A DNA stretch of 64,000 bases from Caballeronia zhejiangensis (GCF_000698575.1 NZ_JFHD01000016.1:1-64000); one strand, 5' to 3'. Numbered from the stretch's first letter, positions 1 through 11,289 are shown. A program made the numbers and translations. Notes: a model not told the origin generated them from the letters alone.

Positions 1-259
1 ACGGCAAACTCGAGGTACGCTGAGCAGATGCTGTTACTATTGGCAATGCAGGGCGGACCTAACATACACGACGTCTCACCTTTAGGTCCAGACGGCTATT
101 GTTGCAACTTCAACGAGGACCGGGGGTCGATACTGCGCAGTTAGCAGTCTCCATGAAAATCATGCAGGTTGCTTAGGAAATGACGTAAAAGTACTTGGTC
201 GCCAGCCAATTGTGCGTGAATGCGCGACAGGAAGTCCTCTCGATCAACGCGCATTCCCG

Positions 260-3200
260 CTATTTTGCGCTCAATTGCCGCCTCAATTTCCGGGTCATTA
301 TGGCGTTCGGTCCGAGCAAAGCTGACAGAGGGCGCACTATCCGCCGCGACTCTTCACGTTCAGATCCGGACTCTTCCAGCAACCGGCCCAGTCTCTCAAC
401 GTTTTGCTCATATAGCTCTCTAAAACGAGGGTCTTGTTTTTTAATTTCAATCTCTTTGGTCGATTTGGCGAAATCAAACGCAGCTTCGATGATGGTTCGC
501 TCAGCAAACAAGTCTTTCTCAAGCTCGGACGTCGAAACTTGAAGAGCTTGTGCCCGAGTAACGTAGTCATTCAATTGTGATACACCATCATTGATAGCTT
601 TGAAGAATGATCTAACCGAAAAGCGCTGCTTGTTCGGCATACCGGTCACCTCCTCTGCGAGAGTCGAGTTTGACTGGCTCGCCGAACTTATTGAAGACAA
701 CCCTCTCGGAAGGGCCGAGGATGTCTCAGACTTTAGCGCCGAAGTCGCGCTTATCGACCGGGAGGAAGTGGGCGCCGTGCCCCGATCAGTGAGAGTCTTC
801 GAAATTGACGCCCGCTTTCCTGGCTTGTAGGTACAGGTAAAGAAGTTGGAACAGGACCGAAACTCGCCGTACGGCCCTGTTCGCATGACCAGCACTCCTT
901 GCTTGCACCAAGGACAATGCTGTTCCTTAATAGCATTGCCATCCGAGTCTGTGATTGATACGAAGCCTTCATCAGCCAACTCCTGCAAGAAGCTGGAGCG
1001 GGAACCGCTGACCGTGAACATCGCGACGCTTCGCCGGGCCCGAGTCAACGCGACGTAAAACAGGCGCCGTTCTTCCCCTTGGTCGCACTCGTCGCCTGTG
1101 GGCATGGCAAGCGTCAAAACCGGATCGTCAGCGCGATTGTTAGGAAAACTTCGACTCTTCGCCACGCTTATCATCTCAGGCAAAATGACGTAGTCTGCTT
1201 CATTGCCCTTGGACCGGTGAATTGTGAGGAAGGAAAGGTCTACCCAACGCTCGAATCGAGCCTTGCGTGACGGCACGTAATAGCGGTGAACGTTGTAGCG
1301 GCCCAGCACGTAAACTGACACCTTCCCTTCACGCCCTGGCGGGATGCTCCCGTCTTTTACTCCCGCTGCCAGACGCATGACAAACTGGTCAATCGCATCG
1401 GTTAGTTTGTCTTTATGCGTCACCTGAAACCCCTGAAGCACGTCTCCGACAGCCGGCGTTACTGATTTCACCTGCTTGCGAATCTGAGCTGGATTCTTCA
1501 AAATATACCGACTCGACACGTCACAAAGCCCTTGGGGGCAACGAAATGTTTGTTCGAGCTTTAGGACCTGTCCATGACCGAACCAGTCACGAAAACCGGT
1601 CATGACTGAAACGTCAGCTCCTGCGAAGCGATTGATGGATTGCCAGTCATCACCGACTGCAAAAAAATATCGGCCAGGCTTCTGAACCAGGGCACGACAC
1701 AAACGAGCACGGGCTAGAGAGGCATCCTGAAACTCATCGGCCATGACCAGCTCGAACGGCGTCTCGTGGCGCCCGCTCTCCAGAAGCTCGGCGGCCTGGT
1801 TGAGCATGTCCTCAAAATCGATGCCTTTCTCAGCCGCCAAAGCAGCATTCCACGCGTCAAGCACTGGCTCCGCGAGAGAAAGGAACTTGTCGTGGCGATA
1901 AATGAAGGTATCTACGGGCAGGGATTTCAATCGCGCCCGCATCGCGGAGAATGTTAAACAGTTGCTTTTGACATGACTGATGAACGTTCGCATGAGTCCG
2001 ACTAGCTCAGCGGACGCCACCGGATTCTGGCCGCCAAAAGGAACCGGACGATCGGGATTGAAATTGAGCTGGATACCTCGGCTACTCAACTCGGCTGCCA
2101 GATGATCGAATGCCTCGTCGATAAGCATTTGGTGCGAAGTCGTCTCGATTAGTTCGGTCCCACGCTCCTTGTGCAGTTGGCGCTTCCACTCCACGCCCTC
2201 AACATAGTTTTTGAAAAGTGAGCCGGGGCCTTTCCATCGGCGTCCAACGCAAAGTGCTCATGGTAGAGGTCGACATCCGGGTAATAGAAATCCGGTCGAT
2301 ATTGACGGTGGTCCTCGTCGGCGGTTGGGAGACGGTACTGCTCTTCATATCTGTAGTTGACGCCATTAAAGAAAAGCCAGTTCGCGAGGAAAAGCTCCTC
2401 TTGGCTGCGCACCCGCTTTCCGTTAATTGTGTCCCAGCGATCATTGCCGTTAAACGTCGATGTTTGCAAATCCCGCGGAGTGACGCATCGGAACATGTCC
2501 CAATTGGTCCGAAAGCTCGGGGAGGCGTCTTTGAGCTCGTCGATAATCTGAGTGAGCTTTCGGAATCCCGCGGTCGTGTCAGTGGTCCAATCGGGAATGT
2601 CTGGCTTCTGGCCGGTGGCCTTGCCGATGATGCCAAGGCCAAGAGCGTGAAAGGTGGACGCCCTGACCGAGACATGAATCATGCCCAGCCGTTCGAAGGA
2701 CTTTGTCGTTCGCTCCTCCAACTCCTCGGCCGCGCTTTCGTTGAAGGCCAAGAGGACGATTCGTTCTGGTGCAACAATACCGCGGTCGATTGCATAAGCT
2801 GCCTTCGCAACCATTGTGGATGTTTTGCCTGACCCGGCAGAAGCAACAACCTGAACTCTATTATCAAAACAGATCACTGCCCGGGATTGTTCCTCGGTCA
2901 GAGGCTTGCTTTCGACTTTATCAAACAAATTTTTGCAGTCAACCAGTTCGCGCTCTGTATGCGCAGCGTTGAGAGAAGCCCAAAATGTGCGATGGTCGAC
3001 AGCCCATTGATCAAGGGAGCCCTCAATGCCTCCCGCGGCTTCGGCCAGGAATGCTTTGACAGCCGGCTTCTGCATGCGCGCTCGCACGTCCGCCGCGTCG
3101 ATTGTGGGCCGCGCCTGTATAAGGGCCGTCTGCATTTCACTCGTGAACCACCGTCGATCGGATTTGGCGCTCACCTCCTGCGCGGCTTTGCTATCAAGCC

Positions 3201-3534
3201 ACTGGCTTATGGCCTGTCGAGCGCCTTGTATATGAGCGACGTCTTCCCGCGTTCGCTTATCGAACAAAGCAGTTTCCAGAGCTTCGGACAGAGAGGCTGC
3301 CTGAGCATTGGGAAGACCATCAGCCTTAATCTCCCGTCGATGCCCCGGATAGAACGTCACATCCGTCCACAGCAGACCCTGTTTGATGCGGTACGCAGTC
3401 TCTTCCTCCACGTTGACTCGATGAGTCTGTCCATTTAGCGCCAGTGACAATTGAAGCCCCGAAAGCTCCAACTGCCAGTCGACCGATCCCGTCAGTTTCC
3501 GGCCAAGCATGGATGGAGCCCATTGCTTTGTCAT
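260..3534 (-). pseudogene. HelD-like SF1 (UvrD/helicase IV) DNA helicase, frameshifted
   Basis: An ATP-dependent 3'-5' DNA helicase of the helicase IV type, in two overlapping frames on the minus strand. The upstream part (3534 to 2149, 461 aa) has a HelD-like N-terminal region, Walker A ASAGSGKTS and an inserted PD-(D/E)XK-like segment with YRPDFYYPD. The downstream part (2194 to 260, 644 aa) has motif II ADEFQD, motif III GDDWQSINRFAG, motif V TIHRSKGNEADYV and motif VI YVALTRARR. It ends with a topoisomerase-type zinc finger (CPWCKQG then CSNFFTC). The frames join near 2209 at a run of five A (coding strand TCAAAAACT). One extra A, or a -1 slip, gives HFSKNYVEGVEWKRQLH, which fits the family. 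Without it neither half has all helicase motifs. It could be a real mutation, a sequencing error in a homopolymer, or less likely programmed frameshifting. Family assignment is secure. Confidence 0.85.
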
Positions 3535-3670
3535 TCTTTTTCCCGTGGTCTCGTCGAGGTCCTCTTCGTTATAACGAGAAGCTCAACTCGGCATGATAGC
3601 TTGACAAACTCGCGGACACGGTGCTCGAGGACGCATTTGATGTGATCTGTTTTTTGGACGTCACAACGAA

Positions 3671-3707
3671 CGCAAGCGCACGGGCAAAAACAGCCGGTGC
3701 GCTTGCG
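3671..3707 (-). terminator. Long perfect hairpin, possible terminator
   Basis: An 11-bp perfect inverted repeat (CGCAAGCGCAC and GTGCGCTTGCG) encloses a 15-base loop. It lies just past the stop of the minus-strand W1 gene and upstream of the helicase start. No T-run follows the stem, so a role as an intrinsic terminator is only inferred. Confidence 0.35.
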
Positions 3708-3781
3708 AGAATATCTAGTTCAGCGGGCACAAAAAGTTGCTAACGCGCCCCGACACAACCATAGCCCTAAAGGTTCAATCT

Positions 3782-4432
3782 TCAATGGACTGTTCCAGAC
3801 GCACGTTCAGCTAGAAAATCGGAGGACATTGACACGGACATATGGTGAACGACCTTCTTGATGTGGTTTGTCATCAAGATGTTGACGGCCTCTCGATTGT
3901 TCGAAATACCTAGCTGTTCAGCGCCCGCATCTTGCAACGCATTGCCAATCGCGATGATGGCCTTCAGGACGTCCCAGGTATCCGGAGACTTGCCTTCGCG
4001 ACTTCCAGGCAGCACCGACTTTGGCTCGAACGAGCTTTGTAGCTCGAGCGTTCCAAAAAGACAATTAGATGGCGCACCGTCCGGTAGCCACAAGGCGAAC
4101 GCTGCCTTACCTGCTCGGTTCCATTCATCCATCGCCAGGCGAAGTTCCCGCGCGCTCGCGTCCGCCAGCCAGTGCACGTTGAGCGCGCCCACTTGAAGAG
4201 AGATTTGCAACAAGTTAGCTGACTCGTGCGACACGGCCTCAAACGCGAGAGACCCTGCCCCTTCGCTTTCGGATTCAATTGCACGGTACTCAAAATGACT
4301 GAGCGCTGCCGTCAACACTGGGAACGTGGGCGCTACCGTCTGCGCCATTGCGAACCCGCTCCGGAACTGCTTCGCCTCAGCAAGCTCGCCCACCGGAAAA
4401 AAGCCGCTATCTTTGTTGTTGCCAAACATCAT
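3782..4432 (-). CDS. Family W protein, copy 1 (unknown function)
   Basis: I do not recognise this 216-aa soluble protein, but it is clearly paralogous to the genes at 51456-52109, 55035-55700 and 58025-58645. Shared marks are an N-terminal FPVLTAAL segment, a central VHWLADASARE...W...GKAAFAL block and a C-terminal REAVNILM segment. There is no signal peptide or membrane segment. The start at ATG 4432 is chosen because copy 2 aligns from there; an upstream TTG at 4510 would put the start almost on the promoter-like block. The copy sits alone, between the helicase and the CHAT genes, about 47 kb from the other three. The upstream block at 4536-4576 is shared with copies 2 and 3. Confidence 0.75.
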   Translation of the reverse strand: MMFGNNKDSGFFPVGELAEAKQFRSGFAMAQTVAPTFPVLTAALSHFEYRAIESESEGAGSLAFEAVSHESANLLQISLQVGALNVHWLADASARELRLAMDEWNRAGKAAFALWLPDGAPSNCLFGTLELQSSFEPKSVLPGSREGKSPDTWDVLKAIIAIGNALQDAGAEQLGISNNREAVNILMTNHIKKVVHHMSVSMSSDFLAERASGTVH

Positions 4433-4535
4433 GTCGACATGCCCTATGTAAGTGTGAACATCGCTTTGGATAGCGACCTTCGATTTGTTCGCAGCAGCAC
4501 GGGCGTCCAATTGCGATTAACCCATGCTTACCTGT

Positions 4536-4576
4536 CACATATAGCGATGCTTGCACAACGTGTATTTTCTAAATTT
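4536..4576 (-). promoter_or_regulatory. Conserved upstream block of W1
   Basis: In the direction of transcription the block reads TTTAGA, 21 bases, CGCTATATG. The same two elements, 22 bases apart, precede W2 (52207-52244) and W3 (55757-55794). CGCTATATG may hold the -10 box. The TTTAGA element here is half of a palindrome, TTCTAAATTTTAGAA (4567-4581), which suggests an operator. Conservation is seen directly; the function is inferred. Confidence 0.55.
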
Positions 4577-5362
4577 TAGAATCAGACTTTTTCTTCGCGA
4601 TCCGCCAAAGACTGCCAGATGCCTTTCCTTCTCACTCGCATGTCGGATTCGACGCGAACAGCCCGGACCGAGCGCACTCAAGCGCAGCGGCGTTGGCTCG
4701 CAGATAGAGCCGTTGTTGAAAGCAGAACGTAGTTGATCCGTGGATAACGCACAGGCTCACTGAATCGCCAGCGTATGCGCCGCGGAATTTAGGCACTCCG
4801 CCGTAGACCATCCGCGTGCCGATCTGTCCTCGACCAACTACGCGACGAATTCATGCCGTGTCGTCCCACGATTCTCCGAATGCCGCGAACTCGACCTGTT
4901 TGCCACGGCGATTCGTCGATGGCAGTGAGCCATCTACAAAAGTCAAAATTCCGAAGCCGTTATCTTGACCTCACGAGATGCCGAACACTGATAGATACGA
5001 TTTTACGGAGGTCATTTGACAGCCTTCCATCACCGTGAGATGACATAGCTCATCACGCTCGATGGCTCCTCTTGACGGCCATCGCCAAGACACACCGATC
5101 GCCTCTCTTGCCAGCAGCTTCCGCCACCACTATGTCGCGCGCTGAGAACTTATCAGCAAAACGAGTGGGCTCTCTCCGCAGCTTCTGGCTCGTGCCCAAC
5201 AGCTATCGTCGCTATCTACCCAGACGGCGAACTAAATCTTCATACGAATTATGCCTAGCGAAGCTCATTCTGCGGGAAATTGGTATCGCCGAGCGGGACG
5301 AGGCTAATGCTGCCTACCATCGCTGTATATACTGCCTTTCTCCCACTCCTAAGCACACGACG
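4577..5362. other. Region without a convincing gene
   Basis: No convincing coding sequence is seen between the W1 upstream block and the CHAT gene. The frame of the CHAT gene stays open back to 5072 (TTG) with an ATG at 5132, but the translated residues look random. TTTGCCACGGCG at 4899-4910 resembles the repeated TTTGCCACGCG found near the other W/X modules (51100, 53193, 55871). Confidence 0.4.
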
Positions 5363-7345
5363 ATGAGACTCCTGGACGGCGCGACCACCGATTTTTTGCT
5401 AATCGACGAACGACATACAGGCTTACAAGTCAACGAGTTACTTCGAGCAAGCGGCGCCACAAATGTGGTCGCTCGCGTGAATCAAGAACAAGGCTTATGG
5501 TGGCGAGCAGATGAGCTTTCCGAACTACTTTTTTCGGGAGCAAACTCTCCTCTACTTCATGCCCTCAAGCGTCTGTCGACGGGAGCGCCGAATGAAGCCA
5601 GCGCGTCTGAAACCCAAGAGGATGTGGAGGATCTGACCGCGTCGTCCTTGCATGTGCTCGTTCCGTTGGTAGATGGTGACCTTCCCATTGACGCTGTCCC
5701 AGCGCAATGTATCGCGATCGACGGCGATGTCATCGCGGGTATCTGGGACGCAGACGACCCGGCCTTTGCGGCTCGCCGGCGCGCCGGTGATGTAACTGCC
5801 GGTAGCCGACATGTGCGCGGGGAACCGATTAACGTTCCCTTCGCTGACGTACAGTCAGGAGCGTGCGTGCTCAGTGTCGACTTTCCCTCACGGCTCGCGG
5901 CTGGCGAACAACGGTCAATGCTTGTAAGGCTGGTTCAATCGACGGTCGAAGACTCGAGCTTCGGGTCGGCGAGCAATGACACGTTTGACGTTGTTGTGCA
6001 GCCAATTGCAAACGTAGAAATCGTCGGCTCATGCGAGCTACAGATGCGCGTCGCAACAAGCGACAACTCACCGCCCATTCGCTTTTTGACGTTAGCAAAG
6101 AATGCCGGAACTGCCCGAATAAGAGTATTTGTGTTCCGAGGGGGAGAAGCGGTTGCACAGTTGACCGTGGCCGCTCAAGTAACTAACGACGGCCCAACGT
6201 CGTCGACACGCACACAGGTAGCGCTGCAAGCTCAGACAGAGCGCGAATTCGGGCATGGAAATGATTTGACGATGCTCGTACTTGAGCAAAAGACACCCCC
6301 GTCGTACACCATCTTCCTGAATGCAGCAGATGCCAGCCATAAAGTAAACTTTATGAAGTTCGGGCCGATCCCTGTCGAACAGAATCCTCAACAACTATTC
6401 GACGATTTTTTCGCTGATTTTGAGGCCCTCGCGGACGCTTCAACCGGGACGTACTCGCACATTGAACTGCACTTGGCACAACGAGGGAGCTGGCTCCTTG
6501 AGACGGTCTTTCCCCGCGACCTACGCGAACTCGTTTGGACCCTTAGGACTCGCATCAAGACGGTTTTGATCCAATCTGACGAACCCTATATCCCTTGGGA
6601 GCTATGTAAGCTTCAAGGCCTTGAGGATGGCACGATTGTAGAGGGTCCATTTTTCTGTGAGGCTTTCCAGCTCACTCGATGGATGCCCGGCGTTCCGCGC
6701 CGCTCGGTTCTCACGCTTGATTGCATGGCGGTTGTGGCGCCCGTCGATTCGGGGCTTCGAGCCACCGAAGAGGAAACAGAGTTTCTGCGGTCGCAGAATG
6801 GCACGCAGCGCAGAGTCGAAGGCCTTAACGCGGATTACGCGAGGATCATCCGCGCGTTCGCAAATGCTCAATATGATGGGTTTCATTTTGCGGGTCATGG
6901 CGCGTTTGGTGGAAGCGCGGGGCGCTCAGAGATTGAGCTGGACGCAGGATTGTGTTTGCGCAGCACAGATATCTCAGGATCCGCTCGCAATCTTGGAAAA
7001 CGGAAACCGCTTATCTTCCTTAATTCGTGTCAGTCAGGACGCGCAGGTTTATCTTTGACCAATGTTGGTGGCTGGTCGGCACAATTTCTTCGAGCTGGCG
7101 CAGGCGCTTTCGTCGGCACATATTGGTCAGTCTTCGACGATGGTGCTGCGCTGTTTTCGCGTACGTTCTACCAAGGTCTTTTTGATGGACTGTCAATCAG
7201 CGAGTCAACGCAGTTGGCGCGCGCTGCTGTCAAAGCGACCGGGGATCCGAGCTACCTGGCGTACACCGTGTTTGCCGAGCCCGGAGCAACTGTGGATGTC
7301 ATCAACGATCGCGACGCCGGGCTAAGCAATGACGAGAGTAACTGA
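5363..7345 (+). CDS. CHAT-domain (caspase-like) protease, first of a pair
   Basis: A 660-aa protein whose C-terminal third is a CHAT domain, the bacterial caspase/separase-like cysteine peptidase fold. The catalytic His lies in HFAGHGAFGG (about His512) and the Cys in FLNSCQSGRAG (about Cys556). The family feature YIPWELCKL precedes them. The N-terminal two-thirds carry no domain I can name. The start is uncertain: ATG 5363 gives a sensible N-terminus (MRLLDGATTDFLLIDE), while ATG 5132 and TTG 5072 are in frame upstream. The next gene begins inside its last codons (17-base overlap), so the two are translationally coupled. CHAT proteases act in regulated proteolysis, including phage-defence systems with gasdermins or type III-E CRISPR; such a role here is inference. 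Confidence 0.85.
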   Translation: MRLLDGATTDFLLIDERHTGLQVNELLRASGATNVVARVNQEQGLWWRADELSELLFSGANSPLLHALKRLSTGAPNEASASETQEDVEDLTASSLHVLVPLVDGDLPIDAVPAQCIAIDGDVIAGIWDADDPAFAARRRAGDVTAGSRHVRGEPINVPFADVQSGACVLSVDFPSRLAAGEQRSMLVRLVQSTVEDSSFGSASNDTFDVVVQPIANVEIVGSCELQMRVATSDNSPPIRFLTLAKNAGTARIRVFVFRGGEAVAQLTVAAQVTNDGPTSSTRTQVALQAQTEREFGHGNDLTMLVLEQKTPPSYTIFLNAADASHKVNFMKFGPIPVEQNPQQLFDDFFADFEALADASTGTYSHIELHLAQRGSWLLETVFPRDLRELVWTLRTRIKTVLIQSDEPYIPWELCKLQGLEDGTIVEGPFFCEAFQLTRWMPGVPRRSVLTLDCMAVVAPVDSGLRATEEETEFLRSQNGTQRRVEGLNADYARIIRAFANAQYDGFHFAGHGAFGGSAGRSEIELDAGLCLRSTDISGSARNLGKRKPLIFLNSCQSGRAGLSLTNVGGWSAQFLRAGAGAFVGTYWSVFDDGAALFSRTFYQGLFDGLSISESTQLARAAVKATGDPSYLAYTVFAEPGATVDVINDRDAGLSNDESN

Positions 7346-10300
7346 CAACTTTCTCCTAACCCTACCTAAAACGGCGATAGAAATCGCTGGTGGGGGGGAC
7401 ATCACGCTTGCTCGCGTCCTACTTCAACATTGCCGGGAAGCCGCTGAAGACTCCGGTGACCCGATCTTGATTGAAGAATCTGTTCAGGCTGTCCAAGCGC
7501 TCGGCAGCATGATTGACAGCATGGTGGCAGAAGTGAGCGCAAGCAACGATCCTGAACTCGAAAATGCCGATTCCGAGGTGACTGAGCTCCAGGCCCTTCT
7601 GATACAGAGCATGGAAGCGCTCAAGCATGCGCAATGGAAGGTTGCCGAGATTGGTTTTTCCGCAGGAAGCGAACGAGCACTCGACCTCGGCGCTTCTTCG
7701 GAGCATATGTTTGCCACGGTTGGACTCTTGACGGCATTGTCGGCGCTTAGGAAATCGGCGGTCGCTAGACAAACGGGCCTCGCTGCGTTGGACGAGGTGC
7801 TGCGAACACCCGAGCCTTTGGCCCAAGAGCCGCAACTTTCAGATGACACTTCCGAATTTCTAGCGCGACAAAACCTTTATCACCGAGCGCAGCAGGCTTC
7901 GAGTGAGGGCAATCTACAGCTTGTTGACGCGACATATACCGAGTTGTTGAAGTCGCTGCAGCGGTTTCCGGAGTCAAGAGATCATATCGTTGAACAAATC
8001 AGTGTCCTCATAAATAGAGGCATTCTTCTCGATTCAATGTCGCGTAGCGCCGAAGCCGAAGAATGTTTCAACGACGCTCTCTTACTCATCAGCCGACTTC
8101 CCGACGAGTACGTGACCCAGGAATGCCGCGCTTTTGTGCTGATGAACTACGCCGTGACGCTCTCCTCTTCAGGGGACACAGACCGATCAGACGCGTTTGC
8201 GCAGGAAGCACAAGATATTTTTGATCACTTTGCACCGTACTCGGCGGATTCGCGTCGAAACGCAGTGACCGTCAGAATCAATCGAGCCAAGTCCTACCAG
8301 CAAGCCGGCCGTTCACTAGAGGCGGATACACTGTATGAGCAAGCGTTGTATCTGCTAAATGCATTGCCTTCAGGAGAAAGAGATGCCGCACAATCCGATT
8401 TGGCAAGCATAAGCCTAGGGCGGACGAATAGCGCTCTTGATCAAGGCCGCCTTGATGAAGCGGAGCAACTTGCGCAACAGACTGAAAGGTACTACGAGCA
8501 GTTGCCTGAAGGCCCAGAAAGGACCTACAAGCTAGTTGGCATCCGCCAGAACCGTGCACTCATTTTGCGGAGACTTGGCCAACTAAAGGATGCCGAAGAC
8601 CAGTTCAAGTCGTTGCAGGCACTGGCAGATCAACTTCCCGACGGGCCGCCTAAGCTGGAACAGCAGGCATTAATATCCCTAAATCGTGGCGAGAATCTTG
8701 ACGCGATGGGTCGCTACGACGAAGCCCAGTACTGCCACCAACAATCCAATGCCTTCTATGACCAACTGTCAGGACTTGGTGCGGAATTAGGTGGCATTAG
8801 CGCGCGCATTAACTATGCGATGACGCTCAACGCACAGGGGAGATTCGATGACGCTGAACACGCGTTCTGCCTCGTCGATGCTCGGATTGCACCGCTTCCG
8901 CAACTAGCCGAAGTTAGAGAAATGCGATTCTTGCTGCGTCTGAATCGGGCCAGAAATTTCCTGCACTTGAAGCAGCTCAATGCAGCAGCAAACGAACTTG
9001 ACCGTGCCGCTGCTGTCCTTGGGGAGTTTGGGCAGGAAGCAGAATTCCCTTTTGAATATGTCGACGTCCTTGTGAATCAGGGCGTTACTGCGATGCTTGC
9101 TCGAAAACATACTGAAGCACGCGAACATCTCAGCCACGCCCTTAGAATCGCAGACCAGCTTCCCGAATCTGATCGCTCATTGTCGCATCGAATCGTAGTG
9201 CGGCTCAATCTCATCTCCAACGCTTTGGCCGCCTCCGGCGTGGCTTACGTTGTGACCATGTGGCCAAGATGTTTCGAACTCTTGCAGTCACTTCAAGGTA
9301 ACGCAGACGCTCAGTTGCCGGAAGTCGCAACCTCGCTAATGCAGGCATTGATTGAGCTTAGTGATGCTTCTGCAATCGGTGTTAGCGAATGCGCCGAGCG
9401 CGCCATGATGCTATGCGACTGGTCACTCGATTGGCTCGATATCGTCAATGACCCACTTGATGAGAAGCCCGCTGGAGCCGGACAGATGGCCACCGTCCTC
9501 GGACTCGCGTTGGGATGGTTGTGCCAAAACAAAGTCAGACTTGTACCGGCATTGCTGTCGAATCAATTCGGACGCTTCGCGGCAGCTCTTCGAGAAAGTT
9601 CAAACTTGCCTTCAGAGAATGGAGCGGGTGTGGCAAGCTCGGTACGAGTGCTCCGGCGAGCAATTCGACAAATCGGTGGAGAGCTTCAATCGCTCGAAGC
9701 CCGAGCTCAGGACCTCAGTACGCCAAGCTCTACGCTACGTGAAGCAGAGATCCATATATTCGATTTGCGTGCACGTCGAGAACGCACCATTTCAGAGTTG
9801 CGTACCGCCTTGAGGGCTACCCGTGCGGGAGATGAGCAAACGGACGGAATTAACATTGACCGTTTAATGAGGGCAACAGCCTCGCCTAGCACCGACCACC
9901 ATCGCGCATTTGTAGTTATTTTTCGATTTCTGATGACTGAAGCATCTGGTGGAGATGGTCGCACAATCCTGCGTCCAGCAGCCGGCGCGCTCATCGTTCA
10001 GTCGGTCGCTCCCGAAGTCCAAGTGGTAACTCTGCCACCACTCGTGCTGGATGTGGCATTGCACGGAAGAGCAACGCGGGCATGGTCAGACGTGACATTA
10101 AGCGGGCTAAGTGCCGGCTTTCTGACGGGGACGCCGTCGCTAAATGGAGCACATGTCGACTCGCACCCTGTGATTGCCGACGGCGAGTTTCTTCGCAAGG
10201 CCGTGGAAGCAGGCTGGGCGACGATTCAGCCTTACGTTACCCCCTCTGTAGAAAACATTTTCTTCGCGACGCATCACGAACTCGGACATCTTCCTTGGCA

Positions 10301-11159
10301 GATCCTGAATGACCGCGCACCGATACGGGTCTTTCACGGCATTCAGTTGGCGACACAAGCCGCCGAGCGTCTGGAAGAGACGCACGTAATTCGTCCTCCG
10401 AACCCCGACCGATTGCTCGGAGTGTTGGCTCATTCACCGCGTCACACTGGTGCGCAGCTCGACAATGTCCATCGGGATACTGCGATGGGAGCGATTCCGG
10501 GCGTCTACGCAGACTTGCTTGTCACCAGAGAACAGTGGCGCAACTCAAGTGAATTACTTCTCGGCAAAGAAGCATTGCTTCAACGCACACCGACATTGGT
10601 CCAACTGTCGTGCCACGGGACTGCGCGGACAGCCGTCACAGGGCTTGAGGATGCTTCGACTTCTGCATATGAGCTTGCGAGAGCCATCGCAACTCGGCCT
10701 GAAAGCGGGCGAATTGAAGCGCTAATCACCGTTGCCTGCGCCAGCGCGCAGGCAGGGACTAACGCTTTTGGCGAGGCCGGAGGCTGGTCTGTTGTATTGC
10801 ACGGCCACGCTGATGTTGTCTTGGGCGCACTTTTCCCTGTCGACGATGTACTGTGTTCTTTGTTCGTGCTTCTGTTACATCGCTCGTGGAAACAATGTGG
10901 TGACCTCCGACTTGCCCTCGACGCGACACGCAAGTGTCTCCGCGGCGGTGAATGGGCGAACAGTCTCGAACAGGAAATCGAAATCTACATGCAATGGGCG
11001 AAAGCACTCGCCGACGCGCTTACAAGAGCGTTAGCGCCGCCTGCGCACACTGTTGCGGTCATGGAACGCGCGAGAGATCACTTCGAACATCGCAAGTCAC
11101 TGTATCTCGACGACGAACGGCTGCGCCTCATAGCCGAGGCATTCGTCATCTTAGGATGA
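7329..11159 (+). CDS. TPR-CHAT protein, second of a pair
   Basis: A 1276-aa protein with a long N-terminal and central array of tetratricopeptide repeats of about 45-47 residues (for example RINRAKSYQQAGRSLEADTL and GRYDEAQYCHQQSNAFYDQL). It ends in a CHAT peptidase domain. The likely catalytic His is in QLSCHGTAR (about His1096) and the Cys in TVACASAQAG (about Cys1137). ELGHLPWQILNDRAP matches the family's substrate-pocket region. TPR-CHAT architecture is that of Csx29-type regulated proteases, where the TPR part senses a partner and gates the peptidase. The start ATG 7329 overlaps the preceding CHAT gene by 17 bases, implying a two-protease operon. The triggering signal and substrate are unknown. 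The SGNH hydrolase downstream is convergent, not co-transcribed. Confidence 0.88.
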   Translation: MTRVTDNFLLTLPKTAIEIAGGGDITLARVLLQHCREAAEDSGDPILIEESVQAVQALGSMIDSMVAEVSASNDPELENADSEVTELQALLIQSMEALKHAQWKVAEIGFSAGSERALDLGASSEHMFATVGLLTALSALRKSAVARQTGLAALDEVLRTPEPLAQEPQLSDDTSEFLARQNLYHRAQQASSEGNLQLVDATYTELLKSLQRFPESRDHIVEQISVLINRGILLDSMSRSAEAEECFNDALLLISRLPDEYVTQECRAFVLMNYAVTLSSSGDTDRSDAFAQEAQDIFDHFAPYSADSRRNAVTVRINRAKSYQQAGRSLEADTLYEQALYLLNALPSGERDAAQSDLASISLGRTNSALDQGRLDEAEQLAQQTERYYEQLPEGPERTYKLVGIRQNRALILRRLGQLKDAEDQFKSLQALADQLPDGPPKLEQQALISLNRGENLDAMGRYDEAQYCHQQSNAFYDQLSGLGAELGGISARINYAMTLNAQGRFDDAEHAFCLVDARIAPLPQLAEVREMRFLLRLNRARNFLHLKQLNAAANELDRAAAVLGEFGQEAEFPFEYVDVLVNQGVTAMLARKHTEAREHLSHALRIADQLPESDRSLSHRIVVRLNLISNALAASGVAYVVTMWPRCFELLQSLQGNADAQLPEVATSLMQALIELSDASAIGVSECAERAMMLCDWSLDWLDIVNDPLDEKPAGAGQMATVLGLALGWLCQNKVRLVPALLSNQFGRFAAALRESSNLPSENGAGVASSVRVLRRAIRQIGGELQSLEARAQDLSTPSSTLREAEIHIFDLRARRERTISELRTALRATRAGDEQTDGINIDRLMRATASPSTDHHRAFVVIFRFLMTEASGGDGRTILRPAAGALIVQSVAPEVQVVTLPPLVLDVALHGRATRAWSDVTLSGLSAGFLTGTPSLNGAHVDSHPVIADGEFLRKAVEAGWATIQPYVTPSVENIFFATHHELGHLPWQILNDRAPIRVFHGIQLATQAAERLEETHVIRPPNPDRLLGVLAHSPRHTGAQLDNVHRDTAMGAIPGVYADLLVTREQWRNSSELLLGKEALLQRTPTLVQLSCHGTARTAVTGLEDASTSAYELARAIATRPESGRIEALITVACASAQAGTNAFGEAGGWSVVLHGHADVVLGALFPVDDVLCSLFVLLLHRSWKQCGDLRLALDATRKCLRGGEWANSLEQEIEIYMQWAKALADALTRALAPPAHTVAVMERARDHFEHRKSLYLDDERLRLIAEAFVILG

Positions 11160-11289
11160 TTCAGACAAACGCATTAGACGCCTGAGATCACGACGGATCT
11201 GTCTCAAAGAGCTCCCGAATGCACAAACCATGTTTATCGGCGCAAGCCGTCCGCCTGTGCCCCACTTTTTGACGGAGACTGCCTTTAGA

